Notes under the pieces: model-generated
Seen by the model: only the letters and a program-made list of their open reading frames with translations
The model's database searches: none
Told to the model about the DNA's origin: nothing
DNA from: Clostridiales bacterium
GTDB lineage: Bacteria > Bacillota > Clostridia > Lachnospirales > Lachnospiraceae
DNA length: 42,254 nt
Reading direction: 5' to 3'
Assembly: GCA_018376135.1 (NCBI GenBank)
Contig: JAHABX010000027.1
Location: 1 to 42,254, forward strand
Shown: positions 9,023 through 16,877 of the stretch, piece by piece
Layout: each line of letters opens with the position of its first letter
How positions within the stretch are numbered: the stretch's first letter is position 1
Position numbers and translations under genes: made by a program

Positions 9023-9748
9023 CTAATTCACCTGGTCAATATAAAACTTGAAATGATCCGTCCGATAGTAGCAGCGGAACGTCTCAATCGGAATCTCCTT
9101 CCCATAAACAATGCCGTAAGTAATGCAGTTAAACAGGATTACCGGCATATTCGCATTGATTCCCAGATAACCGGCTACTGTCGTATCCGGAAGTACTGCT
9201 TCGATAGTTCTTCTCGCCTTCGTAATCTGTACATGATAGTCCTTCTGAATGACATCGTACAGGGAACGCTCCTCCAGGTTATACTGCTCCAACCCCGGAA
9301 AAATTTTCTCCGGCAGATAAGTTACCGTATAATTCAATGGCTCCTGGTCTGCATACGTGATTCTGCCAAACATATGCACCATATCTCCTATTGGAATATT
9401 CAGATGCTTTGCGCGCTTTGCATCCGCCTGAAACTTGTCTGTCGCCATGGTCTTCTTGGATGGTGTCCGGCCAAGACGTTTTACATCCTCTGTACAGCTG
9501 TTGAGACTAAACAGGTTCTGGCTTTCAGAATCTCCCTTGACATAAGTGCCTTTGCCCTGAATCCGATACAGGTAACCCTCATTCACCAGCTCGTCAATCG
9601 CTTTCCTGACCGTGATACGGCTGAACTGATAGCGTTCCATCAGTTCCCGCTCGCTTTCGATCAGCGCCCCCTCTTGGTACTCTCCAGTCTCAATTTTTCT
9701 TAAAATTTCCTTTTTCAGAAGATAGTATTTTGGTAATTTGTCTTCCAT
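9023..9748 (-). CDS. GntR/HutC-family transcriptional regulator of the nucleoside-type operon
   Basis: A 241-residue regulator. The N-terminal winged helix-turn-helix (about 10-75) contains ESERELMERYQFSRITVRKAIDELVNEGYLYRIQGKGTYV, typical of GntR; the C-terminal part is a UTRA ligand-binding domain of the HutC branch (PLNYTVTYLPE, PVILFNCITYG). The start is set at ATG 9748, with GGGAGG 8 nt upstream; an upstream in-frame start would place residues over the operator. It is the first gene of the operon, 25 bp before the BMP lipoprotein gene, so it probably represses its own operon and is released by a substrate or pathway intermediate. A UTRA ligand is usually a sugar phosphate or related small molecule. 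Confidence 0.92.
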   Translation of the reverse strand: MEDKLPKYYLLKKEILRKIETGEYQEGALIESERELMERYQFSRITVRKAIDELVNEGYLYRIQGKGTYVKGDSESQNLFSLNSCTEDVKRLGRTPSKKTMATDKFQADAKRAKHLNIPIGDMVHMFGRITYADQEPLNYTVTYLPEKIFPGLEQYNLEERSLYDVIQKDYHVQITKARRTIEAVLPDTTVAGYLGINANMPVILFNCITYGIVYGKEIPIETFRCYYRTDHFKFYIDQVN

Positions 9749-9800
9749 TTTGATTCCTCCCTCTGAATCGATGTATAATACCAGTGGTACGGTCGTTATG

Positions 9801-9812
9801 TTGTCATGACCA
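9801..9812. promoter_or_regulatory. Probable GntR/HutC operator (dyad TTGTCATGACCA)
   Basis: A near-perfect dyad around GTCATGAC (9803-9810), resembling the TGGTC-N-GACCA sites bound by HutC-type regulators such as NagR/DasR. It lies about 10-22 nt after the predicted start site, where a bound repressor would block transcription. A second small dyad, taccagtggta (9779-9789), lies nearer the gene and could be an auxiliary site. Confidence 0.5.
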
Positions 9813-9829
9813 GTTGATTGGATACCCAT

Positions 9830-9858
9830 ATATTACATCATCAATTCCAATAAGTCAA
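9830..9858 (-). promoter_or_regulatory. Strong sigma-A promoter of the nucleoside-type operon
   Basis: On the minus strand TTGACT (9853-9858) and TAATAT (9830-9835) stand 17 bp apart, close to the sigma-A consensus. Transcription should start near 9823 and give a leader of about 75 nt before the regulator gene at 9748. Confidence 0.7.
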
Positions 9859-10018
9859 CATTTATTTGTGCACAATTCTTTTTTTCTTCCAAAACACGTA
9901 TTTTCCTTTGGTGATTCGGTCAAAAATGCAATTGTCTACACCTATTATGAACATATGATCTTTTAATATCAAGCGGAAATTTTACTTTCTGTACATTCCT
10001 GCCTGCACTAAAACATGC
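9859..10018. other. Intergenic AT-rich stretch without gene
   Basis: Upstream DNA of the operon promoter. No plausible reading frame, RNA gene or riboswitch fold was seen. Confidence 0.5.
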
Positions 10019-10045
10019 AAAAAGAGCTGGTATTTCTACCAGCTC
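10019..10045 (-). terminator. Rho-independent terminator after the M23 peptidase gene
   Basis: A perfect 9-bp stem, GAGCTGGTA/TACCAGCTC (10024-10032 with 10037-10045), loop of 4 nt, followed on the minus strand by TTTTT. It closes the transcript of the peptidase gene, which ends at 10076. Confidence 0.9.
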
Positions 10046-10075
10046 CCATATACTCCAGCCTCAGGCTGGCGCAGC

Positions 10076-11530
10076 TTATTCTATATACTTCAGCGGATTC
10101 ACATGCGAACCATTGATTATAATCTCAAAATGCAGATGTGGTCCCGTACTTCTTCCGGTATTGCCGCTCAGACCGATCTTCTGATTCTGATCTACCTTCT
10201 GACCGGAAGATACCAGAATCTTACTCAGATGTGCATAACGGGTCTGCCGTCCGTCCGGATGACGCAGCGTGATACAGTATCCGTAGCCACTGGACCATCC
10301 GGCACTAACCACCGTTCCGCCGCAGGATGCCCGGACTGCCGTTCCGGTCGGAACTGCCCAGTCAATCCCCTTATGCATACGTCCCCAGCGCCACTTGAAG
10401 GTGGAGGTCAGAGTACCGCCTGTAATGGGCTTGATATACGTAGGCGGTGTCTGCGTTCCCTTCTCTATGATCTCAGGAACCGGCTCTACCATCACCTTTT
10501 CCTCTATCAGCTCACGGCTGGTTTCCGTATTATTTTTTGAGGCGGCAAGAACCGTTACCTCGTGATGTCCAGGCACCGCCTCCTGTCTGGTCACCTGCTC
10601 CGTGGTATACCAGCTGTCATTCTCTATATACTGCGTTGCAGCATAATAATCCTCTTCATAGGTGGACTGTATTGTGGAAACTACGGACAGCTCCGGTTCC
10701 GGCACGCTGATGATGATCTCATCTCCTATATGGAGCATGGTGTCTCTTGTCAGCCCCGGATTCAGCGCCAGCACCTCATCCACATAATACCCCCGGCTGT
10801 TGGCAATAACAGACAGAGTATCTCCCGGCTGTACCTCATACACCTGGTTCTTTTCTTTTTCCTTGGTCACCATATCAATGGCATCCCCAAGACTGGTCAG
10901 CTGATCTGCATCAATATACGCTTCCGAGATCTCCACCTTTTCAAAGAAATCCAGCGATTTCAGACCGTCTCCCTCAGGGACCTCCTTCTCCGGAACCACC
11001 TGAACCGTAAATGCATTCAGCTCACGGCTGGTATCAGACACCACTTCCACGCGGAACAATCCCGTGGTATCGTAGGGCATCAGCGCCGCTGTCAGAAGCC
11101 CCTTTACCTCATCCATGGATGCCAGATTCACCAGGAACTCGTTGACCTTTACCAGATAGGATTTCTTCTTTGCGGTCTTGACCTTTTCCTGAAGCAGATC
11201 ATAAATGACGTTTTCAAGCTCCTCCTGCTCCAGCGTAGAACCGACAAGCCTCTTCACCTGCTGAAAATCGCACTCTACATTGGCAAGCGCCAGCCCCTTT
11301 GTCTCCCGGGCAACCCTCGCACGGGCATTTAAAAATGCCGTGTCCACCACAGAGGGATCCGTCACCGCCCCGATAACCTCTCCATCCAGCAGTACCTCGC
11401 TGTAGCTGTCCTCCATCCCGATGGTATTGCCCAGGATCGGCATATAACACATGAGGATGCCACAGCTAAAAAGGGCGGTCAGCACATATTTTATTCTGAA
11501 GTTCTTTCCAAACAAATTTTTCCTTTGCAT
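10076..11530 (-). CDS. Envelope peptidase: N-terminal anchor, LysM, G5 and M23 (LytM) endopeptidase domains
   Basis: A 484-residue predicted surface protein. Order: short cytoplasmic tail, one membrane anchor or uncleaved signal near residues 14-38, a linker of mixed helices, LysM at about 230-277 (VYEVQPGDTLSVI), G5 at about 285-360, and an M23 metallopeptidase at 370-484. Zinc and catalytic residues are visible: His386 and Asp390 in MHKGID, His434 in RYAHL, and the HLH pair at 465 and 467. It should bind peptidoglycan and cut peptide cross-links outside the membrane. The start is put at ATG 11530, 16 bp after the flavin reductase stop; a longer in-frame version would overlap that gene by 80 bp. 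The ribosome site before it is weak. Confidence 0.9.
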   Translation of the reverse strand: MQRKNLFGKNFRIKYVLTALFSCGILMCYMPILGNTIGMEDSYSEVLLDGEVIGAVTDPSVVDTAFLNARARVARETKGLALANVECDFQQVKRLVGSTLEQEELENVIYDLLQEKVKTAKKKSYLVKVNEFLVNLASMDEVKGLLTAALMPYDTTGLFRVEVVSDTSRELNAFTVQVVPEKEVPEGDGLKSLDFFEKVEISEAYIDADQLTSLGDAIDMVTKEKEKNQVYEVQPGDTLSVIANSRGYYVDEVLALNPGLTRDTMLHIGDEIIISVPEPELSVVSTIQSTYEEDYYAATQYIENDSWYTTEQVTRQEAVPGHHEVTVLAASKNNTETSRELIEEKVMVEPVPEIIEKGTQTPPTYIKPITGGTLTSTFKWRWGRMHKGIDWAVPTGTAVRASCGGTVVSAGWSSGYGYCITLRHPDGRQTRYAHLSKILVSSGQKVDQNQKIGLSGNTGRSTGPHLHFEIIINGSHVNPLKYIE

Positions 11531-11546
11531 CTGATCTGTTCTAATC

Positions 11547-12137
11547 CTATCTATTCTTCCTGTTCGCCTTCTTTCCCTGCTTACGCACGGAATAGCCAAA
11601 GGTACCTGCCTTTTTACCCAGTTCAAAATATTCCCCGTGAGAATAGGCGATCAGTCCCGCCTTATTCAGGTCGAACTTACCCTTCTCATCCAGATAGCGG
11701 TCTTCAATCGTTACATTTGTCACTTCCGCCAGAAACAGATCATGGCTTCCCAGAGGCTTCACCTCCACCACCCGGCACTCAATGTTGACCGGGCTCTCCC
11801 CGATCCCCGGCGCACTGACCGTACGGGAGGGCAGCTCTGTCAAATGCATCTCCTGATACTTATCCACATCCCGTCCCGACCGGACTCCGCAGTAATCTGC
11901 CGCACGCACCAGATCTCTGTTGACCAGATTAATGACAAACTCTCCGGTCTCTTTTAGAATATCATAGGAATACCGCTCCTTCCGTACTGAGATCGAGACC
12001 ATTGCCGGAGAAGAGCATACCGTCCCCGCCCATGCCACTGTGATAATATTTGGTTTTTCACCGGGTCTTCCACAGCTCACCATCACTGCCGGAACCGGAT
12101 AGAGCATATTGCCGGGTCTCCAATACTGTTTTCCCAT
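11547..12137 (-). CDS. Flavin reductase family protein
   Basis: A 196-residue protein of the flavin reductase-like FMN-binding family (PF01613). The core PVPAVMVSCGRPGEKPNIITVAWAGTVCSSPAMVSISVRKERYS, with the split-barrel FMN site, and FVINLVNRDLVRAADYCGVRSGRDVDKY are diagnostic. Such proteins reduce flavin or act as small flavin oxidoreductases in the cytosol; the physiological partner is unknown. The ATG is preceded by GGAGGAAGAG. It lies 32 bp downstream of a LysR regulator and 16 bp upstream of the M23 gene, all on one strand, so it may be a target of the LysR protein. The Lys/Arg-rich C-terminus is noted. Confidence 0.9.
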   Translation of the reverse strand: MGKQYWRPGNMLYPVPAVMVSCGRPGEKPNIITVAWAGTVCSSPAMVSISVRKERYSYDILKETGEFVINLVNRDLVRAADYCGVRSGRDVDKYQEMHLTELPSRTVSAPGIGESPVNIECRVVEVKPLGSHDLFLAEVTNVTIEDRYLDEKGKFDLNKAGLIAYSHGEYFELGKKAGTFGYSVRKQGKKANRKNR

Positions 12138-12169
12138 CTCTTCCTCCGTTATGTAAATCTTCTCTTATT

Positions 12170-13108
12170 TTACTTACCGAAAGGGGATTTGACAAGTGTT
12201 TTATGCATCTGCTCCTCCACATATCCCACAAAACGCTCCGCCTCCGGTGAAAGCTCTCCCCGCTTCCTCCTGATATACCCAAATATAATACTTTCCTCCG
12301 TTCCCCGGATAGGTATCCCCCTGATCCGCCCGTCTTCAGAAAATTCAGGCATAAGTCCGCTTCCCACATTTCCCAGCTCTGTCTCCAGTATCATCTGCGT
12401 CATCAAAGACCGGCTGTTCGTGGTCAGCACTCTTCCTCTTCTCTTATGGTGCTGATAATCCTCCTGTCCCTGAAGAAGGTTCAGGTTCCAGGAATCCTGA
12501 TCCTCCTCCAGCTGAACATAAGAAAGCTCCCGAAGCTCCCGGCTCGTCACCGAGTCCGCATGATACAGCGCGCTTCCAGGTCCCACAAAAAGCATGGGCT
12601 GGGTCCGCTTCAGCTCCGTGAATTCCAGACGTCGGTAATCCAGTATCTGTCGGAAAACAGTCATCTGATTCAGCTCCACATAAACAAATCCAAGCTCCGC
12701 CGTATGACGATGCAGAGCCTGGAAGATCTCCTCCATACTACACTCCATATACTGAGCATGAAGCCCCTTTTTCAGTTCTTCCCGATAATAGCTCCGGAAA
12801 AGAGAGGACAGTCCCTCTCCTGCATTTGCCGCGATCCGAAGGACACGCACATTCTGACTCTCCCGGATATTCTGGATCCTGCCTGATTCCACCAGGATCC
12901 GGCAGGCATATTCATAGACCTTTTTTCCTGCCTCTGTCACCTCGACTCCCCGCGCCTTTCGCTTGAGAAGCTCCACCTGAAGCTCCGTCTCCAACGCCCG
13001 GATGGTCTTGCTGATATGGGGCTGGGAGGTATATAAAGCCTCCGCAGCCCGTTTAAAGCTTCCGCTGTCCACACTGACAACGAAATACTGCAATTGTTTT
13101 AAATCCAT
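12170..13108 (-). CDS. LysR-family transcriptional regulator
   Basis: A 312-residue LysR-type regulator. Residues 1-60 form the winged helix-turn-helix (LKQLQYFVVSVDSGSFKRAAEALYTSQPHISKTIRALE), followed by a linker helix and a type 2 periplasmic-binding-like effector domain (about 90-300). The effector is unknown. The gene begins 14 bp after the pyrophosphatase stop and ends 32 bp before the flavin reductase gene, so it appears co-transcribed with both rather than divergent as is common for LysR genes. The C-terminal tail is short and basic. Confidence 0.93.
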   Translation of the reverse strand: MDLKQLQYFVVSVDSGSFKRAAEALYTSQPHISKTIRALETELQVELLKRKARGVEVTEAGKKVYEYACRILVESGRIQNIRESQNVRVLRIAANAGEGLSSLFRSYYREELKKGLHAQYMECSMEEIFQALHRHTAELGFVYVELNQMTVFRQILDYRRLEFTELKRTQPMLFVGPGSALYHADSVTSRELRELSYVQLEEDQDSWNLNLLQGQEDYQHHKRRGRVLTTNSRSLMTQMILETELGNVGSGLMPEFSEDGRIRGIPIRGTEESIIFGYIRRKRGELSPEAERFVGYVEEQMHKTLVKSPFGK

Positions 13109-13122
13109 CTGTCCTGCCTTTT

Positions 13123-14769
13123 CTACTGCTGCAGCACAGTTACAATACTTGGAATAAGCTGCTTCTTACGGGATACCAGTCCTTTCAGAATGATATCCTG
13201 CATGTCTGCCGGAAGCTGGAAGGCACTCCTTGCCACATCCTTCGCCTTCTCCCCAAAGCAGAGAAGCTCGGTGTCTTCCTTTACGATATTGGTCAGCATA
13301 ACATAGCACATCTCCACTCCGAAGGTATAAAAATTCTCTTCCAGATACGGAAGAAGCTTCTCCTTGATCTCTTCCAGTTCGATAGTATTCATGCTGTTGA
13401 TCTGAGACACAAGAAAACCGTGCCCGTTCACCTCGAACTTCTTCCGGTCCTGACTGAAGATCTCCTCCGCAGTCCGTGAACTCATATCACTGCCTGCACT
13501 GAACATGTCGATGGCAAATTCCTCGATCTCCACACCGCAGATCCCTGACAGATTCTCCGCCGCCATACGGTCAGCGGATGTGCAGGTAGGAGAACGGAAC
13601 ATCAGTGTATCGGAAATGATCGCCGCCATTAAAAGTCCTGCAATGTTCTTCGGAATATCGATCCGGTTCTCCTGATACATCTGATATACAATGGTCGCTG
13701 TGCAGCCCACCGGCTGATTGCGGAAAAATACCGGTTCCAGTGTCTCCAGCGTACCGATCCTGTGATGATCGATGATCTCCAGAATATCCGCATAGACGAT
13801 GCCGTCCACCGTCTGACTTGCTTCATTGTGATCCACCAGGATCACCTGCTTCTTACGCAGATTCAAAAGATTCCGTCTGGATATCATCCCTATGTAATTG
13901 CCCTCCAGATCCAGGATCGGGAAATCACGGTATCTCTTCTGACCCATAATACCTTTAATATCTTCGGTCTTTTCTGTCACCTTAAAGGTTGTCAGTCTGT
14001 CCTTCTTCATGAAATGAGAAATGGGCATGCTCTGATTGATCATACGCGCCACCGTAAACGTATCATACGGAGTCACGATAATACTGCAGCCATGCTCCTG
14101 TGCCAGCTTCTGTATCGTTCTGGACACCTTTGCCCCCATACAGACAATGATACATGCTGCATTCATCTCAATGGCACAGAGCTGGGACTCATAACGGTTT
14201 CCGAGAATGACCATATCCCCCTCATGGATGTAGTCTTCCATCACGTCCGGGTTCGCCGCCGCGATCACGACCTCGCCATGCTCGTAGATCGCATCCTCAT
14301 CCCCGATCAGCATCTTCGCCTCCAGCGTCTCGAGAATATTCTTATACGGAGTCTTTGCCACAGACAGAATGCAGTTGTCATATACGTCCATATACGCATT
14401 GGCAATATCTCCGATAGTGATCAGACCCTGAAGCCTTTGCTGCTCGGTAATCGGGAGCGTCACGACTCCCAGGGCACGCATCATATTCCATGCCTTCTTC
14501 AGTGAAAGCTCCCCGGATACTCCCTGAGTCTTCCTGATCTCAATATCTCTCACATCCGTCATCACATCCGCCACATACTGGGGTGCGGATGCTTGAAAAA
14601 AATTCAACACATACTGGGTCTCCTGATTGATCTGCCCCGCACGCGCCGCGTAATATCCGCCTCCGTACAGACGGTTCTTCAGTTCTGCATACGCGATTGC
14701 AGAACAGATGGAATCTGTATCCGGATTCTTATGCCCTATCACATAGACCGGTGCTTTATCTGCTGCCAT
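13123..14769 (-). CDS. ppaC: Manganese-dependent (family II) inorganic pyrophosphatase with CBS-DRTGG-CBS regulatory insert
   Basis: A 548-residue family II pyrophosphatase, much longer than the usual 310 residues because about 245 residues are inserted into the DHH domain. N-terminal metal ligands are in GHKNPDTDS (His13, Asp17, Asp19); DHHRIG is the family motif after the insert and SRKKQ near the C-terminus is the substrate-binding motif of the DHHA2 domain. The insert holds two CBS halves (LGVVTLPITEQQRLQGLITIGDIANAY; DRLTTFKVTEKT...DFPILDLEGNYIGMISRRNLL) around a DRTGG domain. Clostridial relatives are regulated by adenine nucleotides and diadenosine polyphosphates. It hydrolyses cytosolic pyrophosphate. 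Start ATG 14769 follows AAGGAG. Confidence 0.95.
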   Translation of the reverse strand: MAADKAPVYVIGHKNPDTDSICSAIAYAELKNRLYGGGYYAARAGQINQETQYVLNFFQASAPQYVADVMTDVRDIEIRKTQGVSGELSLKKAWNMMRALGVVTLPITEQQRLQGLITIGDIANAYMDVYDNCILSVAKTPYKNILETLEAKMLIGDEDAIYEHGEVVIAAANPDVMEDYIHEGDMVILGNRYESQLCAIEMNAACIIVCMGAKVSRTIQKLAQEHGCSIIVTPYDTFTVARMINQSMPISHFMKKDRLTTFKVTEKTEDIKGIMGQKRYRDFPILDLEGNYIGMISRRNLLNLRKKQVILVDHNEASQTVDGIVYADILEIIDHHRIGTLETLEPVFFRNQPVGCTATIVYQMYQENRIDIPKNIAGLLMAAIISDTLMFRSPTCTSADRMAAENLSGICGVEIEEFAIDMFSAGSDMSSRTAEEIFSQDRKKFEVNGHGFLVSQINSMNTIELEEIKEKLLPYLEENFYTFGVEMCYVMLTNIVKEDTELLCFGEKAKDVARSAFQLPADMQDIILKGLVSRKKQLIPSIVTVLQQ

Positions 14770-14876
14770 AATATACTCCTTCTCCTCCTGACTCTGGACT
14801 TATTTTAACACTTCCTTTGCAGATTTACAACTGAAGCCCTCCTGTCCTTTTATCTATTTCGTACATATAACTATGT

Positions 14877-14907
14877 ATTATATATGGTTTTTTGTATATT
14901 TTTACAA
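14877..14907 (-). promoter_or_regulatory. Probable promoter of the pyrophosphatase operon
   Basis: On the minus strand, TTGTAA (14902-14907) and TATAAT (14877-14882) lie 19 bp apart; an overlapping TATATA hexamer would give 17 bp. The surroundings are very AT-rich, so the precise boxes are uncertain. Confidence 0.5.
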
Positions 14908-15007
14908 TATTTTCAAATTTTGTTCATATTTTATCCATATTTCGTTGCTATACTACTTTTAAATCAATCGATGAAACATCGGCATATTGATAAATTTTTT
15001 CATAATA

Positions 15008-15032
15008 GCCCCGGTATCCGTATTACCGGGGC
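15008..15032. terminator. GC-rich hairpin, possible back-up terminator
   Basis: A perfect 9-bp stem, GCCCCGGTA/TACCGGGGC (15008-15016 with 15024-15032), with a 7-nt loop. No clean T-run follows on either strand. It lies beyond the main terminator of the alarmone synthetase gene and before the pyrophosphatase promoter, so a second stop for read-through is likely. Confidence 0.4.
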
Positions 15033-15045
15033 ACTCCTCAGTTTT

Positions 15046-15076
15046 AAAAAGGCAGTGCCAGAAGACCGGCACCGCC
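15046..15076 (-). terminator. Rho-independent terminator after the alarmone synthetase gene
   Basis: On the minus strand GGCGGTGCC pairs with GGCACTGCC (one G-T pair) over an 8-nt loop, followed by TTTTT. It begins six bases after the stop codon. A pyrimidine tract on the other side could make it work in both directions. Confidence 0.85.
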
Positions 15077-15081
15077 TCTTT

Positions 15082-15735
15082 TTATTCCCCGTCGATTCTC
15101 TTCATCGCCTCATTCAGGGACATCATCTTTGCATCCAGCTTGGAAATAATAGACGCACATTCCTGAAGCTCCCGGGCAAAATATCCCGGTGCATTTCCTT
15201 CGTATTTGTAATAGATCTTATGCTCCAGGCTCGCCCAGAAATCCATTGCCATGGTGCGGATCTGCACCTCTACCTTGGTCGGGATCACCGCATCTGCCAG
15301 CGCCACCTGAATGGACAAAAGCATATGATAGCTCTTGTAACCACTTTCTTTGGGATGGCTGATGTAGTCCTTAATGCTGATGACCGACAGATTGTCCTGT
15401 TTTGAGATCATATCTGCCACAAAGTAGATCTCCGAGAAAAAGGAACAGGTAATGCGGATCCCCGCAATATCATTGACATACTCCACCATATCGTCAATAT
15501 TGATACTATGACCGTTCTTCCGAAGCTTCTTCATGATACTCTCAGGTGTCTTCAGGCGGGTCTTCACATATTCAATTGGATTATATGAATACACATGATT
15601 CAGTTCATTATTCAGCACATCGATCCTGCTGCTCATCTGTATCAAGGCCGACTCATATATGAACATTGCCGTCTCAAAGCTGTCCCTCTCTGACCGTTTC
15701 CGGATATATTCCTGAATCGTCATCTCTACTGCCAT
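15082..15735 (-). CDS. Small alarmone synthetase (RelQ/YjbM-type GTP pyrophosphokinase)
   Basis: A 217-residue protein with a single RelA/SpoT synthetase domain and no hydrolase, TGS or ACT domain, the size of RelQ/YjbM-type proteins (about 210-225). Diagnostic parts are DIAGIRITCSFFSEIY, the loop ISIKDYISHPKESGYKSYH that binds GTP/GDP, and VEVQIRTMAMDFWASLEHKIYYK, which carries the catalytic Glu-Gln pair. It transfers pyrophosphate from ATP to GDP or GTP to make (p)ppGpp. RelP is the main alternative subclass. The start is ATG 15735 with GGGGAG upstream. It has its own promoter, a structured leader of about 110 nt and its own terminator, so it forms a single-gene unit. Confidence 0.9.
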   Translation of the reverse strand: MAVEMTIQEYIRKRSERDSFETAMFIYESALIQMSSRIDVLNNELNHVYSYNPIEYVKTRLKTPESIMKKLRKNGHSINIDDMVEYVNDIAGIRITCSFFSEIYFVADMISKQDNLSVISIKDYISHPKESGYKSYHMLLSIQVALADAVIPTKVEVQIRTMAMDFWASLEHKIYYKYEGNAPGYFARELQECASIISKLDAKMMSLNEAMKRIDGE

Positions 15736-15777
15736 TACTTACTACTCTCCCCTGGCACTCCGTATGTTGTGCACATC

Positions 15778-15857
15778 GCATACACCGGTATGCGCCGAAC
15801 TTTCTGCGATTCCGCAGAAATCCGCTGCGCAGGTATAATGCCTACCGTCATTATACC
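15778..15857. repeat. Three consecutive inverted repeats in the alarmone synthetase leader
   Basis: GCATAC/GTATGC (15778-15783, 15788-15793), TTTCTGCG/CGCAGAAA (15801-15808, 15813-15820) and GGTATAATG/CATTATACC (15832-15840, 15849-15857) follow each other within 80 bp. Further short complementary pieces (TGCGC..GCGCA) enclose the middle one. They could be a REP/MITE-like unit or RNA hairpins of a regulatory leader. Confidence 0.6.
15850..15855 (-). promoter_or_regulatory. Extended -10 promoter element of the alarmone synthetase gene
   Basis: On the minus strand TGGTATAAT gives a perfect TATAAT with the TGN extension; no strong -35 is seen, only a T-rich tract (TTTTTT) about 16 bp upstream. 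Transcription would begin near 15843 and run through several dyads. Confidence 0.55.
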
Positions 15858-15940
15858 ATAGTCTGCACTGCAAAAAATGTAAAAAACACGACGCTGTTAA
15901 TAAAATTTTTCGTCGTTTTATGTCGTTTTATAAGTATTGC

Positions 15941-16774
15941 TTATCTTTCATCATAGTCATCCAGAAAATGATGAATTTTCCCGCCTTTGTGGTAACTGAT
16001 GATCGTGTTCAGATTCACATTCTCCACACTTCGGAAAATATTTTTCTCAATGACCGGACTGATTTTTCGGAAACGGGCGATCAGCTCTTTCATCTCCTGG
16101 CGCTTGGAATTGTTCGCTCCGTGTTCATCCACCTCATACTGCTCCGTGAACCGGCAGGCGCACTGGAGGAAATGCAGGTCATGGTATCTCACCCAGTCCA
16201 GGATCGCCTCCTCATGAACCAGGTACATGGGGCGGATCAGCTCCATACCTTCAAAATTCGTACTGTGAAGCTTCGGCATCATGGTCTGCATCTGACCACC
16301 GTACAGCATTCCCATCAGGATCGTCTCGATCACATCATCAAAGTGGTGTCCCAGTGCGATCTTATTGCACCCCAGCTCCTTTGCATGCGCGTACAAAAAG
16401 CCTCTGCGCATTCTGGCGCACAGATAACAGGGATTCTGCTGAATATCCACCACCACGTCAAAAATATCAGATTCAAACACCGTGACCGGTATATTCAAAA
16501 GCTCTGCATTCTCCTCGATCCTCTGACGGTTCGCAGGATTGTATCCCGGATCCATCACGAGAAATACAAGCTCAAACGGAAATTTCCCATGCCTTTGAAG
16601 CTCCTGAAGAAGCTTTGCCATAAGCATGGAATCCTTGCCGCCGGAGATGCAGACTGCGATCCGGTCACCCTCCTGAATCATATCATAATCCTGGATTCCC
16701 CGGATAAAAGGACGCCAGATCTCTTTTCTGTATTTTTTAATGATGCTTCTCTCAATCTCTCTGTAACGTTCCAA
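15941..16774 (-). CDS. PP-loop ATPase of the TtcA/TilS tRNA-modification family
   Basis: A 277-residue N-type ATP pyrophosphatase. The PP-loop ISGGKDS is near residue 45, and the TtcA-type CxxC (CYLCARMRRGFLY) near 116 is followed by LGHHFDDVIETILMGMLYGGQMQTMMP, nearly diagnostic of the TtcA group; further Cys residues occur in LQCACRF. TtcA makes 2-thiocytidine at position 32 of some tRNAs using an iron-sulfur cluster. Clostridial paralogues of this group exist whose substrate is not proven, so no gene symbol is given. The start is a TTG at 16774, supported by GAGGAG 7 nt upstream. Its promoter would overlap that of the divergent small gene. Confidence 0.85.
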   Translation of the reverse strand: MERYREIERSIIKKYRKEIWRPFIRGIQDYDMIQEGDRIAVCISGGKDSMLMAKLLQELQRHGKFPFELVFLVMDPGYNPANRQRIEENAELLNIPVTVFESDIFDVVVDIQQNPCYLCARMRRGFLYAHAKELGCNKIALGHHFDDVIETILMGMLYGGQMQTMMPKLHSTNFEGMELIRPMYLVHEEAILDWVRYHDLHFLQCACRFTEQYEVDEHGANNSKRQEMKELIARFRKISPVIEKNIFRSVENVNLNTIISYHKGGKIHHFLDDYDER

Positions 16775-16805
16775 ACTTTAACTCCTCGTTCCCCGCAACT
16801 TCCCC

Positions 16806-16834
16806 TTTACTTTCCGCCGGTCAGCCGATATACT
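16806..16834 (+). promoter_or_regulatory. Promoter of the 88-residue orphan gene
   Basis: TTTACT (16806-16811) and TATACT (16829-16834), 17 bp apart, directed to the right. The distance to the start at 16878 is about 37 nt after the expected first base. Confidence 0.6.
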
Positions 16835-16877
16835 AAAAAACATAATGACTACAAACCAGATCAGGAGGAAATACCAG

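Noticed and set aside
9023..9829. Longer regulator reading frame starting at 9829
   Set aside because: It would translate the operator region and bypass the clear GGGAGG site in front of ATG 9748.
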